Assembly (NCBI RefSeq): GCF_031755915.1 | Contig: NC_083379.1 | Coordinates: 12,695,501 to 12,759,500, forward strand | Source: Ziziphus jujuba | Lineage: Eukaryota > Streptophyta > Magnoliopsida > Rosales > Rhamnaceae | Reading direction: 5' to 3' | DNA: 64,000 nucleotides | In this document: in pieces, positions 11,487 to 23,345 of the stretch | Numbering within the stretch: the first letter of the stretch is position 1 | Layout: every line of letters begins with the position of its first letter | The notes under the pieces: generated by a model | The model's input: only the letters and a program-made list of their open reading frames with translations | What the model was told of the DNA's origin: nothing | Database searches by the model: none | Position numbers and translations under genes: made by a program

Positions 11487-12735
11487 ATGTGCATGAGAAG
11501 TTTTTATGCCACATTTGAATACCAATATGCATGCCCACTTCAATTGTTGGCATCTACAAACAAAAGTGAAAAAAAAATGAATATATATATATATACATTA
11601 CTTAATCAAGATGAAATTTGCCACCCAATCAACAAAAACACACCATTTAAACCTAATTGGAAATATTTAAATCACGAATTTAAACTAGAAAAACATACAA
11701 AACAATTATTAGATTACCAACAATTATACACTAAAACACAAAAAGCCCATATTTTAACTAGTTGGAAAGAAACAATGATAGATATTAAAACTAATATACT
11801 ATTTTTTAATTTTCTCGAAGATTATTATCCTTTAATAAACAAAAACACATTACCAAAAGAAACAGGAGAAAAACCTTATTCTTCCCGTATAAAACCACCC
11901 CTTGATTATCCTAGTCTAAATACTTTAGATAAAACATCACAGCAAAATCTAGAACTACCTTCTTCAAAACCTAACAAAAAACGAACCCCAGATTTAGTGA
12001 CTATTCAAGATCTACAATCTGAATATAAATCAATCAAAAAAGAAATAAAAGAATTAAAAATTCAATCTGCATCCTCTAATCAAACTTTATATCCCCAACC
12101 CACACTTAACAAATGGCACATTCAAATAACCATACTCATTCAAGATTTTCAATTAACCACACATGCTCTTTTAGACTCAGGCGCAGATTTAAACTGTGTT
12201 CAAGAAGGCCTTATACCTAGTAAATATTATACCAAAACTAAAGAAAAATTAAACTCAGCCAATGGTAGTAAAATGGATTTAACCTATCAAATCAATCAAG
12301 CTCATATTTGCCACAAAAACGTTTGTTTCATCACCTCCTTTGTTCTAATTAAAAATTTAATAGATCCAGTCATTTTAGGCACCCCTTTTCTTTCTTTACT
12401 ATACCCATTCACTATACACCATGATGGCCTATCTAGTCAACTCTTAGGTGGAACCATCAAATTTAATTTTATACCCCATAATCATATTTTAGAAGACCCT
12501 CCTAATCAAATTCAAAACAAAACCAAACACTTACAATCCCTTCAGGAAGAAATCAAATACAAACAAATTGAAAATCAATTATCCCAGTCCAATCTTCAGA
12601 ATCAAATTAATGAGTTTCAAAAAACTTTAATCAATGAAATTTGTGCAGATAACCCTAATGCCTTTTGGCATCGGGCTAAATATATTGTTAAATTACCCTA
12701 TATAAAAGATTTTGATGAAAAAAAATATCCCTACT
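11487..12735 (+). pseudogene. EVE polyprotein fragment with retropepsin-like protease
   Basis: Open frame of about 416 codons. The first 40 or so residues run through a TA-repeat and are probably host-derived; viral sequence seems to begin near 11600. A charged coiled-coil-like stretch (SEYKSIKKEIKELKIQ) precedes the protease domain. Protease motifs are ALLDSGADLNCVQEG and, downstream, VILGTPFLSLL, both as in caulimovirid proteases, which cleave the viral polyprotein. The frame is lost within the A-run at 12719-12726, and the RT continues in the next frame, so a single-base indel there separates the two. No movement or coat protein or CCHC motif is visible. Confidence 0.75.
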
Positions 12736-14004
12736 AGGGCCAGAGCTATTCAAATGAATCAAGAGTTAATGGAATACTGTAAATCAGAAATCAATGATCT
12801 TTTAGATAAAAAATTAATTCGTCCTAGTGAATCCCCTTGGTCTTGTTTTGCTTTTTATGTCCAGAAAAATGCTGAATTAGAAAGAGGATCTCCTAGATTA
12901 GTAATCAATTATAAACCCTTAAACAAGTGTCTTCAATGGATTAGGTACCCTATTCCAAATAAACAAGATTTAATTAAAAGACTTAATCAAGCTACTATTT
13001 TCTCAAAATTCGATATGAAATCAGGATTTTGGCAAATAGAAATCAATGAATCAGATAGATATAAAACTGCTTTTGTTACCCCATTTGGCCATTACGAATG
13101 GAACGTAATGCCTTTTGGCTTAAAAAATGCTCCTAGTGAATTTCAACATATGATGAATGATATATTTAATCAATATAGTCATTTTACCATTGTCTATATA
13201 GATGATGTTTTAGTATTTTCACAATCAATAGATCAACATTGGAAACATTTAAAAATATTTTTAGGTATAATAAAAAAACATGGTTTAGTTGTTTTTGCCT
13301 CTAAGATCAAGTTATTTCAAACCAAAATCAGATTTTTAGGTTTCAATATATATCAATCCCAAATCATTCCTATAACTCGAGCCATAGAATTTGCTAATCA
13401 CTTTCCCGATGAAATATTAGATAAAAATCAATTACAAAGATTCTTAGGATCTTTAAATTACATTGCAAATTTTGATAGATTAAAATCAAATCCTCCTCCT
13501 TGATCTTCCAATCATACTAATCTTGTCAAACAAATCAAAACTCATGTTAAATCCCTTCCTTGCTTAGGAATTCCTTCTCCTAACTCATTTAAAATTGTTC
13601 AAACTGATGCTTCCGAACTTGGTTTTGGTGGTATTCTCCTCCAACAAATCACTCCACAATCACTTAAACAAATTGTCCGCTTCCATTCTGGAACCTGGAC
13701 TTCTTCTCAAATCAATTATAGTACAATCAAAAAAGAAATTTTATCTTTAGTATTATGTATATCTAAATTTCAAAATGATTTACTTAATCAAAAATTTTTA
13801 GTTCGCATTGATTGCCAAAGTGCAAAATATATTTTAGAAAAAGATGTTCAAAATCTTGCATCCAAACAGATTTTTGCCCGATGGCAAGCTATCTTAAGTG
13901 TTTTTGATTTTGACATTGCATACATTAAAGGAAATCAAAACTGCATTCCTGATTTTTTAACCAGAGAATTTTTACAGGAAAAGAAATCACTGTGCAGGAT
14001 TATA
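12712..14004 (+). pseudogene. EVE reverse transcriptase-RNase H
   Basis: The frame opened at 12712 carries RT motifs in order: SPWSCFAFYV, LVINYKPLN, FSKFDMKSGFWQI (first catalytic Asp), PFGLKNAPSEFQ and VYIDDVLVFS (the YxDD pair), then FLGFNIY. An in-frame TGA at 13501-13503 interrupts just before RNase H. RNase H continues in the same frame: QTDASELGFGGIL, KKEILSLVL, RIDCQSAKY and the terminal IPDFLTREFL. All catalytic acidic residues are retained. The enzyme would copy pregenomic RNA into DNA. The frame then runs without a stop into the next protein at 14005, where a TAATG stop/start overlap in another frame hints at the original boundary. Confidence 0.85.
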
Positions 14005-15294
14005 ATGCCTCCTAAGAAAAAGGGGTCATCCACCTCAAAGGGATCATTCATCCCTCCTCCAAAGGGATCATCAATCCCACTGCTTCAAAATCAAACCCAA
14101 TCATCTCCAAATCAAACCCCCGCAAATGAGGACCCAACCAAAAATCAATCTATAATACCTATTGAAACAACTCATCTTTCACATCCCATACCAATTAGTC
14201 AAATCAATTATCAAAGTGCCCTCACCAAACCATATGATCCATACAGTTTAATCTCAAGTCAACCATTCACACCTCTTACCCAAACACAATCACAACCTAA
14301 ATCAACCCCCTATTTTGATATTGCTAAAAAACTTTTATTCTATATTGAACCTTCTCTTACTAAATTACCTACCATTCCTCAAATCATTAATCAATTCTTA
14401 CCACCCAATTTCCATTTCATACCTAAATTACCTAGTGTAACCCTAAAATACTATACTGCCATTCTCCAACATACACAATCAGTAACCATAACCCCACTCC
14501 TTGACAAAAATGATAATCAAACCATTATTTCCCACAAGTTTTGGATCCATAAATTAATCACCCTTGAAGAATGGAATCAACCACCTTATAAATAAAAAAA
14601 GATCACTTATCCTGGTGATGTTCCCATGATTCCTTATACCTATAATTACTATGACTATATTGATGCCTGGGATTATATTTTCTTGCATCAAAACGAATCA
14701 TTTTCCCATTCCTGGTTCATTAGTTGGGATTCTAAATTTCAAAGAAATTTTCCCAGCTGGTTTTTCCAATGGTGGTGTGATCATGGTCCTGCAAAGGAAC
14801 ATCTTCCATCACAAATTCAAAACCTAATCAATTATTTTTCCAAAAAATATCAAATCACTTATAAAGAAAATGGATTTCCCATTGAATTAATTTTTATGTC
14901 TAAATATAAAGTCTCTTGGATATTCAAATGGCAATATTCTCGAGAACAAGATATTATACATCGAATTCATTCAGTTAAATGGTGGGATAAATGGAATTCA
15001 GACCGAACTCATAAAATGGTCATGGATGAATTTCCTATCTCTCCTCCCAAATTAATCAAATCATCATCCAGTCAAAATTCCAGTAAATCAACCAGATCAA
15101 AGAAGGAAATGCTTGCTCATATCCAAAAATTAATTGAAGAAGTTGATCAACTATCAGACGACTCAGAGACATCTGATGAAGCCTCTAGTCAACCTAAAGC
15201 AGAATCATCTAAATCAAAAGAGCCTTTTGGATCCTCCACAAGATGGGCCGACTATCAAGACAGTCAAGACCCATATGATCTGGGTTCTGATTAA
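14005..15294 (+). pseudogene. EVE second protein, unknown function, one nonsense codon
   Basis: About 430 codons in one frame with a single in-frame TAA at 14593-14595; both halves are otherwise open. The N-terminal half starts MPPKKKGSSTSKG and is Pro/Ser/Gln-rich, with no domain I recognise. The C-terminal half has a Trp- and aromatic-rich core (YNYYDYIDAWDY, FPSWFFQWWCDHGP, VSWIFKWQYSREQD, VKWWDKWN) and a Ser/Glu/Asp-rich acidic tail from about 15055 with a short coiled-coil-like piece. A second ORF of unknown function downstream of RT-RNase H is known from florendovirus-type elements. I assign no function. Confidence 0.65.
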
Positions 15295-15560
15295 AGCATA
15301 ATCAAAAGAAAGAATCTCTGACAGCACAAAGTTGCCTTCAGAAATTCAAAATCAGACAGATCACGAGACTTACTGTTCACTCACTATTCATGAACAGTAA
15401 AAGGAGCCAAAAGCAGAGCACTGTTCAATCAACTATTTACCGACAGAGCACTGTTCAATCAACTATTCACAAGACCTCCTTGCCTATTTAAAGGAGCCTC
15501 ATTTCACTTCCAAATCAAGCTTTTTTCTTGGAAGATTTTTTACTACGGAAGCTAGAGAGA
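15295..15560 (+). promoter_or_regulatory. Pararetrovirus-type promoter
   Basis: A TATA-like TATTTAAA at 15485-15492 is followed by GGAGCCTCATTTCACTTCC, the kind of context seen at caulimovirid genomic promoters. Upstream lie two 27-bp direct copies (15414-15440 and 15444-15470, one mismatch) of a CAGAGCACTGTTCAATC type unit, and an inverted ACTGTTCA/TGAACAGT pair near 15371-15398. Transcription would start about 30 bp past the TATA box, near 15520. Promoter function is inferred from position and motifs. Confidence 0.55.
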
Positions 15561-16080
15561 GTTTAGAGAGTTTTTGGCAGATTTCTCCTCTTTTCTTAAT
15601 CTTCTTCTATCAACAAAAAACACTTCTGTAATCAATTTATTTATTTATTTATTCTGAGTGTTCAGTGCTTGTAACACTTTGGTTCTTCGTAATCAAGTAA
15701 GCATTCATATTTATCATTCATTCATTTATTTTAATTATCTATTTTCATTATTCTTGGCTGGCTTTGCCGCCTATATTTATTTTAATTTTCATTTAATCAT
15801 TTATTTTAATTATTTATTTTCATTTTCATTATCCTTGGCTGGCTTTGCCGCTTCTATCTTTATTTTCTTTTGTCATTTTCATTTCCTTCCGCTTTCATAA
15901 TCATACTCTGCTTCTTCCCTTGTTCTTCATAGTTTTCTTATATGGAGGGAAAATCTTCATGTCATATATACAAGTAAACTGGATTTTCCAAATCATGCTT
16001 TCCGACTTGGCCTACTGGCTAAGCCATAGTTCTATCTAGAAGGAAGCTTTATTGAATAAATACTTCTCAAAATCAAGGAG
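15561..16080 (+). other. Viral leader-like region with internal repeat
   Basis: AT- and TTTA-rich DNA with a duplicated block containing GGCTGGCTTTGCCGC (15757-15771 and 15837-15851), spaced 80 bp apart. This is consistent with the untranslated leader downstream of a pararetroviral promoter. AATAAA occurs at 16055-16060. No primer-binding site matching initiator tRNA-Met was found. Confidence 0.4.
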
Positions 16081-16089
16081 CTTGTAAAC

Positions 16090-16290
16090 GTCCATCTATC
16101 TTCAAAGCGATTATTGTAATCGCCCAGTACCACCCGCATCAAGATATTGTCCTCTTTGGCTCAGGATTCACTCCCTCTCTCCCCCCTGGCCTCAAGGTTT
16201 TGTCAAAACGCGTCTTGAAGGGAGAGGTATCCACAGCCTTATAAAGACCGCTTCGTGCCCCTCTCTAACCGATGTGGGATGTTACAATTA
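16090..16290. repeat. Dispersed-repeat fragment (ACCGATGTGGGAT type)
   Basis: Contains GCCCAGTACCACCCG, AGATATTGTCCTCTTTGG, AAAACGCGTCT, GAGAGGTATCCACA and ACCGATGTGGGAT in order. From memory, these words recur together in many plant genomes as part of a dispersed element. Boundaries and class cannot be set here. Confidence 0.45.
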
Positions 16291-17153
16291 TTGTCAACTC
16301 CTAGCAGCTTCATAATTGGAAATAATCCAGCGCTATGAATAGAGCTAAGAGATTTACTTGATATTTCATTAGAACTCATAAAAATTAGAGGATATCAAAT
16401 GTTAAAAAAAAATTTTATAGCCTTTCTTAAGTGAAAATTTGTGAAAACAAAGGCTATCAAAGTGCATTTTGTTGTATTTTTTTTTTATCAAAAAAAAAAA
16501 TAATAATAATAAGTAGAGAGAGTCAAGTGTATCAAAACGGTATGAAGAAAAACTTTTGATCTTCACAAAAAAGATCAACCTTGTACCACGTCATCAGCCC
16601 ATTACATATTCATGCTTTGGACCATGAAATGCTTAATTTTAAGGCCCACTAATAGGCCAGAACATGGGCTGCTAGCTAGGTTTCGGTGCATATTCCCACC
16701 CCACAAATGGTGTTTTGTCTATGCATACATATATATAAATGTATATTGCAACTGTTTATATTGATGTCTAATTTTCATACGTTCATATACGGTAAATTTA
16801 TTCAGCGAAAAAAAAAAATACACGGTAAATTTGTATTAGCCGATCTCCTTTATGCACTTTATTTTTAAAATATTCTTCCGAACAATGCATGGAATAAATT
16901 AATACACATTTTATGACTCAAGAAATATAATCAAGATCTCACACACATAAGGTAACACAAATATTCCCTAGATTATAACCAACCATCCAAACATGTTCTT
17001 GCAAAATGGAAACAAGTTCAGACCAAACAAATACAATCCTCCCACTCCCAAAAAAAACAAAAAAAACAAAAAAAAGACAAAAAAGCAAAACATAAAAACA
17101 AAAAACAAAAACAAAAACAAAAATAAAAAGAATAAAAAATATTGAATTTTTAT
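16291..17153. other. Spacer, no gene seen
   Basis: AT-rich DNA with A-rich simple repeats at 16480-16511 and 17045-17140 (AAAAAC type). The right part is the 3' flank and likely 3' UTR of the minus-strand germin-like gene. Confidence 0.5.
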
Positions 17154-17743
17154 CTAGAATGGAGCCTGAAGACGACTAATTATGGATTTGTCAACCTGGA
17201 AAGCCTTGGTCAGAACACTGTCCTCAATCCTCGGGTTGGATCCAAAAACTGCATTAGCAATAGTAATCACACCAGGGTTTTGACTGCTCAGGGCAGAGAT
17301 AGAGACAGCGTTTCCATATCCCACATTTCTTTGGAAGTGTACAAGCCCAACAGGGAACACAAACACATCACCCTTGAGGAGGACCTTTGAGATTAGCTGG
17401 TTGTTTGGGTTGGAGGTCACAAACCCAACCAGGAGGCTTCCTTCTAAGACCGTTAGAACCTCGGTGGCACGGGGATGCGTGTGGGGAGGGATAACGCCCC
17501 ACGGTGCATAGTCAATCCGAGCCAGGGAGATGCCAAGCGTGTTGAGCCCTGGAATTTGAACCACATTCACCGGGGTCACCCTTGAGCCTTGAGGGTTCGA
17601 TGTGTTCGCAGGTATGTGAATTCCCCTGAAGCTGAAATGCTGGGCTTTTACTTGCTTAGGATCCAAGCAAGGAAACCCATTTACTCGTGCTGCAACCACA
17701 TATGTTTGTATATGCCCAAAATGAGTAACAAGTTATAACATAT

Positions 17744-17779
<36 letters not shown>

Positions 17780-17979
17780 CATACATTATTTTGTGAGCGT
17801 GTGTGTGTGAATTAATTAAGCATAGCTTAAAACTATGTATAACATTTGTATATATTACCTGGGCTGGTAGGGTCTGCAACACAGAAGTCTTGCAAAGGAC
17901 TAGGCTCAACAGCAATGGTAATGGCACATGTTATGGCTAGGAAAAAGAGTACCAAAACGCTCTTTTCCATTTTCATCAT
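17154..17979 (-). CDS. Germin-like protein, two exons
   Basis: Exons, minus strand: 17979-17859 and 17689-17154 (121 + 536 nt), encoding 218 residues, normal for germin-like proteins. The intron starts GTAATA and ends GTTGCAG. Residues 1 to about 22 form a secretory signal peptide (hydrophobic [17 protein letters not shown]). PLQDFCVAD and GFPC supply the two conserved N-terminal cysteines. Germin box A is [17 protein letters not shown], with the His-x-His and Glu metal ligands. Box B is [11 protein letters not shown], with the fourth His. NTS is a possible N-glycosylation site. The predicted product is an apoplastic cupin hexamer binding manganese; some members are oxalate oxidases or superoxide dismutases, which sequence alone cannot settle. 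The first of three nearby ATGs was taken as start. All catalytic ligands are intact. Confidence 0.92.
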
Positions 17980-18059
17980 ATTAATTTGATGTTTCTTTCT
18001 CCAATAAAATTATGAATCTGTGAGATGAAGAATTTATTGGAGAGTAGGATGTGAAAAAA

Positions 18060-18120
18060 TTGTTATATGGACTTGCTATATATATAGAGAAAGGTAGAGT
18101 ATGTTATGCATGCCGGCTGA
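18060..18120 (-). promoter_or_regulatory. TATA box and RY-type motif of the germin-like gene
   Basis: On the minus strand a CTATATATATAG stretch at about 18077-18088 lies roughly 100 bp upstream of the start codon, a normal TATA position. Just upstream, 18105-18112 is ATGCATGC, which contains the CATGCA (RY) core. RY elements are recognised by B3 factors in seed genes; relevance here is inference. Confidence 0.5.
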
Positions 18121-20107
18121 ACATCATTTATATATAATATATAGCTTGATACTCATGAATGAGTCTTAATTTGATTCTTCAAGTCGAGCCCCTTCTAACT
18201 AGCGGCCTATCTGTTTCAGTCCAAATTTTGAAATAAAATTACTTATCCATTTATTAAATGTTGAATTGTGGTTATCATAGACATATGTACAACAATTGCT
18301 CAACAGACTAAGTTAAGCTTAAACATAATAACCCAACACTTCGTGTTCAAATGTAGGTCCTAATATATTCGACTATATATATATATATATATATCTATAT
18401 TCAATGTGGATGTCACAAAGAATCTTTTTATCGCTAGCCAGACATTGTGTAATAGAATTTGTTATTGTATTATGCAAGACGATTTATCTAATCAATGTGC
18501 TAAAAATAGATTAAAAATGATCTACGCATAAAAAATCTAAGCCATTTTTTTTTTAAATTGAGGCCAGCAGTTCAGGATGTGTATCTAAAGAGGTAAGCGA
18601 CATGGACATGCTAAGCCGGCCTCATTATGATTTATAACGTATACAGGGGGTGTTTGGTTGTACTCTTGTATGTTTTTCTATCCAATAGCCCTCTGGTTAA
18701 ATAGCATTCCACAAAGAAAGTGTTTGGTGGGTGGTAGAATTAATCATAAAATTAAGCACCTAAATGTTTCTTTTTATCCAAAAAGGCTTTTTAACCAAAT
18801 GTACGTATGAAGACAAATCTTTTATTTTTTTTCCAGAAACATTTTTAGCTGTAGAAAAAAGCTTTGTCAAACACACATATACTCAATTTACTAACTAATG
18901 CACGTAAGAAATATGAGATTATGTCAGTCAATAAAAACTTATCAATGTTCCCCTATGTTAAGTTATTCCATCTTTCAGTAGATACGGGTTCGAGAGCTGC
19001 ACTAGTGAATGTAGTTTATTATTTTGTTTTTGTTTTTGATATATTTTTTTTTACTATTCCATTTATTTGTCAGGAAAATTCTCGTACTCATTCAACAAAT
19101 ATAAGATTTGTCTCACGTTGGGACATATTATAATTAAATGCCAATTTGTATCCTCTTAGCTTGTGTCTTTATTGTTTTGCAGGATCACCAGCTCCTTGAT
19201 TTGACTTTTCTGTTGTTCGACTGCAAGGCAGCATGTTCGTTAGGTGCCACGTCTTTTTTAAACCCAAAAAAAAAAAAAAAAAAAAAAAAAAACACAACGC
19301 CCAAAGAATGTCAAGAAGTTACCCTGATTATGTGCCAAGTATGTGCCTTGATCATGTGCCAAGTATGTGTTATTGATTTATTGGTTGATAAACTATATAA
19401 CCTAACAACAATCACCGTGTATACCAGCACATAAAATTATAAATCTAAGATGTCGTTTGTTAATTCATTCAATTTTTATTTTTTGATTATATATTTTTTC
19501 ATAAATTATGTGTAATTTATTTATTTTAATTATTTATTACTATTAATTAGTAATAGTTAGAGTTTACTAGATATTTAAAGGAAGAAAAAAATTAAAATTA
19601 AAATCAAACATAATTTTAAGTTGTGTTTTATTTTTTGTTTGTGATTTTTCTTTTCTTACATTCATAGTATAAAAATGTTTAATTATAATCAAATATCATT
19701 ACCAAATTATTGAGGTAAACAAACTCCATATAATTTAAAAACAAAAACAAAAATTGAATACGTGTTAACAAATAACACTTGAGTTATTTACATACGTAGC
19801 TTGTCCCCTAAAATAAAATTTTATAAACTCATAAGTAAACTTTTTAAATTGATAAGTGTATAAAATTAGAAAGCAATAAAATAATGACACTTTACCACTT
19901 AGGAAATATATTAGAATACTTTTGTTGCATCTCTAGCATATTTCGTTAAAAAAGAAAAAAGAAGAGTAGTTTTAGGGTACCAACAAGCTTACCAAAATAT
20001 TTACCGAGACATGTGGTAATTAGGTGACATATTATTTTATAAACAATATAAAAGGCATCATCTTGTCTACCAATACATCTATGAAGGATATACATATACA
20101 TATATAC

Positions 20108-20141
<34 letters not shown>

Positions 20142-20880
20142 CATTATTTAATTGGTTTATATTTAGTAACACTTATCCCTTCAAATATTTATTTATTCAT
20201 TTTTAGATTATATTAATATATTAACCAACCAAATATAACATATATACTTTTGGTAGATATGTTGGTAGACTAAATAATATCCATAGCATTACTTTTATTT
20301 TATTATTCAAAAATTAATATAATTTAAATATCGATAAGTAAACCGTCTAACAAATAAACATAAACTAATAAAATAATAACATATTATTATTTGATACAAT
20401 ATTTTGATTTATGTCACATTGTTCTAAGAAAAAAGAAATAACAATTGAGCACCCCTTTAAATGAAAGTCCTTCATATTTTACTTAAAGGTATTTGTTATC
20501 GCCAAACTTATTCTCATATGACAATAATTAGATAGGTTAATCATTTTTCATTTTTTTCATATTATAATTTATATGAAAAAATGAACCTTTATAATAAACC
20601 TATATTATTGGAAAAATAAATTGACAAACTAGTAGGTAAAGCCCATTCTAATTTGTGGGAAATGGTAGAACAAGCCCATTAAGGAGAAGAGAGAATGCCT
20701 TGCCAGAGTTGTGGGAAATGATTTTCCTTCTTTCCTCTATTCATAGTGACTATTTTCTTTGTTCTCTAATGAGTAATTGTCTAATTTTCTTCTAGTTTTT
20801 ATTTTGTATTAGTGACGGGATTTATTGATCTTTCCTCATATATTACCCTTAGTGGTCTATTTCTCTGTTTTAGAGCGTTC
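18121..20880. other. AT-rich intergenic DNA
   Basis: No gene recognised. It holds TA microsatellites (18376-18395, 20085-20141), an A-tract at 19266-19291 and a short direct repeat of TGTGCCAAGTATGTG (about 19332 and 19356). A GGGGTGTTTGGTTG word at 18646, common at MITE ends, has no partner terminus that I could identify. Confidence 0.4.
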
Positions 20881-22688
20881 TTAATCAGTGTGTTAGGTGT
20901 TTCCTCTATGGAGAACCTTTATTGAGTTATTCATTGTAATGTTTCAAGCCTTTTACAAAGTAAGTACAATTTTGGATGTTTGCTATGTTTATAGTGCAAT
21001 TTTGGGCGTTTGCTATGTTTATTCTCCTCTGATGGATAGTAGTGAGTTTGAAGGCCACAGAGAAGGTCGACGTCCCCCCAACTAGATCTCATAGCAAATG
21101 TTCCAGATGCTACTTGAAGATCTCATCTTACTCTAGTAGGCAAGATCTTCTCTAAGAAGATTATAAAGAAAGCCATCGTTTAGATGGTCACTAAAAGGAT
21201 TTGGTTCATTCAAAGTTCAGTAGGGGTGGAACAAATCAGCCCCAATGTTTTTTGCTTTTCCTTTAAATCATTAGCTGACCATATGCAAGTGTGGGATCAA
21301 AGGGATCAAAGATCAGGGACAATCACTTGATCCCACCTCCTTTTTAAAAAATGGGATCCTAAAATGTCAATTAATGACTTTGATTTTTCCTTTTAAACTT
21401 TTTGAGTGTGTCTGTGCAATTTATGAATAAAGTCAACCACAAGAAAGATGGGAGGACTCTTTAAAGCAGTTCTTTTCTCTGAAGATATGTCAAGAACTAA
21501 TGTGCTAGGAATGAATTACATGAGAAAGCAAGTTAAGATTGATGTCTATCAAACTCTCTTGATGGGTTTCATTCATAAGTAAGGGAGATCTAATTGTTGA
21601 GTTCAATGTTATGATGAAAAGTTAGTTAATTTTTGCAATCCTGTAGAGTTCTAGGACATCTAAAGGGTTTCTACATTTCTGAGGCTAAGATTACTTCATG
21701 GCTTAGAGCTGAAGTTAATGCTGTTGCTATTGTCAATGAGAAATCACATTTGAAAAGAGTTTTAGGGTGACTAGCTTGACTATTTCACAAATGAGATCAA
21801 TAATGATACGAAGAATAGAGAAGATGTTGGTTTAGCTAGCCCAGAGAGAGAAGAAGAGTTGTTAGAAAATATTAAGTTGGATGGAGAACAAGGTGGCAAG
21901 GAAGGAGTCGAGGAAGGACAAGCAGGTCTAGAGGAGTCTAATCCCAGCTCTGAATATATCGCGACTTGTCAAGACATGTTAGAGACGTCAAATAAGAGAT
22001 CGAAGGGAAATTCAATTTTTGAATCCTATTCACGCATCTCAATAAGCAATTGAAGGTAGCTAAAGGAATATGATACTAACCTTGATCCCAATCTTAAGTA
22101 TCCTTCTGTTAACTCTAATCTTCTAAGGGATGAAAAGAGTTTGATGAACGAAAGTTATTAAGAAGTTATGGAGAATGATCTCCATTCCTTTTCATTAGAG
22201 AAAGAAAATAATAAAGTTAATGGGTCATGCTAGAAAGTTAGGTCCTAGAGAAAACATGTTGATATTGGGCCAAAGGAAAGGGTCAAAAACTTCGAAAGGA
22301 AGGTTGAAAGTTCTCTCAATGCCCAAATTTTGAAAGAGAACTTAGATGGGCCCTAATAATGAGAGATGGATGTTGAAGTAAGTTATTTCAAATTGCTTAT
22401 TATGCTAGAGTGAAGAAGAGAGGTCGTGGGCTCAGATGAAGTTAGTGATACCTCTCTGGTGGACATAAATCAGGGTCATAAAACTTCTAATGACTTGATT
22501 GTTAAGAATTTTGATACTATTAAAAAATTAAGTTATCTTATTTCTCCATGAGTTGGACTAAAAGTTTGAGCCATGGAATAGAGGATTGGTGAGAGTCTAA
22601 TTAGCTTTGGGGTTACAGAGGGGTCAAGGATCGAAGAAAAGCATATTATAGCCTAGGAGGAGGGTTTTATCAAGCCTCCATCTTTACC

Positions 22689-23345
22689 ATGAATATCATT
22701 GCTTGGAATCATCGAGGATTAGGGAGACCTTCAGCATTTCAAGGCCTATGTGGCCTAATTTAATAGTATTCTCCTCAAAGCCTTTTCTTATTTAAAATTA
22801 AAGCTTCAAAGGAAAAGATGGAAAGAATTCAAAGAAGGTTAGAATTTGACCATTTAGTGTTTATGGAGGTAGAGAAAAGCAAAAAAGGTCTTATGTTGTT
22901 TTGGAAGGAATGTTTAAATTGAAATGTGGTTCTGATTTCCCTATGGTGGGGAGTTCTTGAATGCTTTGGTTATGTTATTACCCAATTGAGAAAAGATGTA
23001 AAAGGTTTTGGAATGATTTAACTCGAAAACTCATGAATAAGGATAAGTTTTGGGTTTGTATGGGATGTTATGGAACAAAATGAAAAAAGGAGAAGGCAGA
23101 AATGTGAGTTCTAAATCCAATTTTTTCCTAAGGAATTTTATGAATGATGTTGGGGCTTTTGATCTTGATTTCTGTGGGAATGTGTTTATGGGGTGTAATA
23201 AGAGAGAAGGAAAAGCCATCATTAGAAAGAGACTTGAAAGAGTGGTTGCTACTGAAAGTTAGAGGTCGACCTTTAATTAAGCTAGTCTTTTCCATCTATC
23301 CAATGTTAATTCTGATCATGAGCCCATTCAGCTAAGCCTAGTTAT
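22689..23345 (+). pseudogene. LINE endonuclease remnant
   Basis: Begins MNIIAWNHRGLGRPSAFQGL, the standard N-terminus of plant LINE APE-type endonucleases (N-x-RG-L). FDHLVFMEVEKSKKG follows, where the catalytic E is expected. Near the end, SNVNSDHEPIQL contains the SDH motif. Many stops and frame changes lie between. Confidence 0.75.

Larger units (their letters stand above)
11487..16080 (+). mobile_element. Endogenous pararetrovirus (Caulimoviridae), 5'-truncated
   Basis: In order on the plus strand: a lysine-rich region, aspartic protease (active site LLDSGAD near 12173), reverse transcriptase (YIDD near 13197), RNase H, then a second protein of about 430 codons ending at 15294, and a promoter-like region with TATTTAAA. 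This domain order without integrase is that of Caulimoviridae. RT-RNase H followed by a second ORF of unknown function fits florendovirus-type elements best; that genus call is inference from organisation. Movement and coat protein regions expected upstream are missing, so the left border is near 11.5-11.6 kb. Only three obvious coding lesions are present. Confidence 0.8.

Noticed and set aside
18640..19760. Possible MITE suggested by GGGGTGTTTGGTTG and AGATGTCGTTTGTTAATTC words
   Set aside because: No matching terminal inverted repeat or target duplication could be paired.
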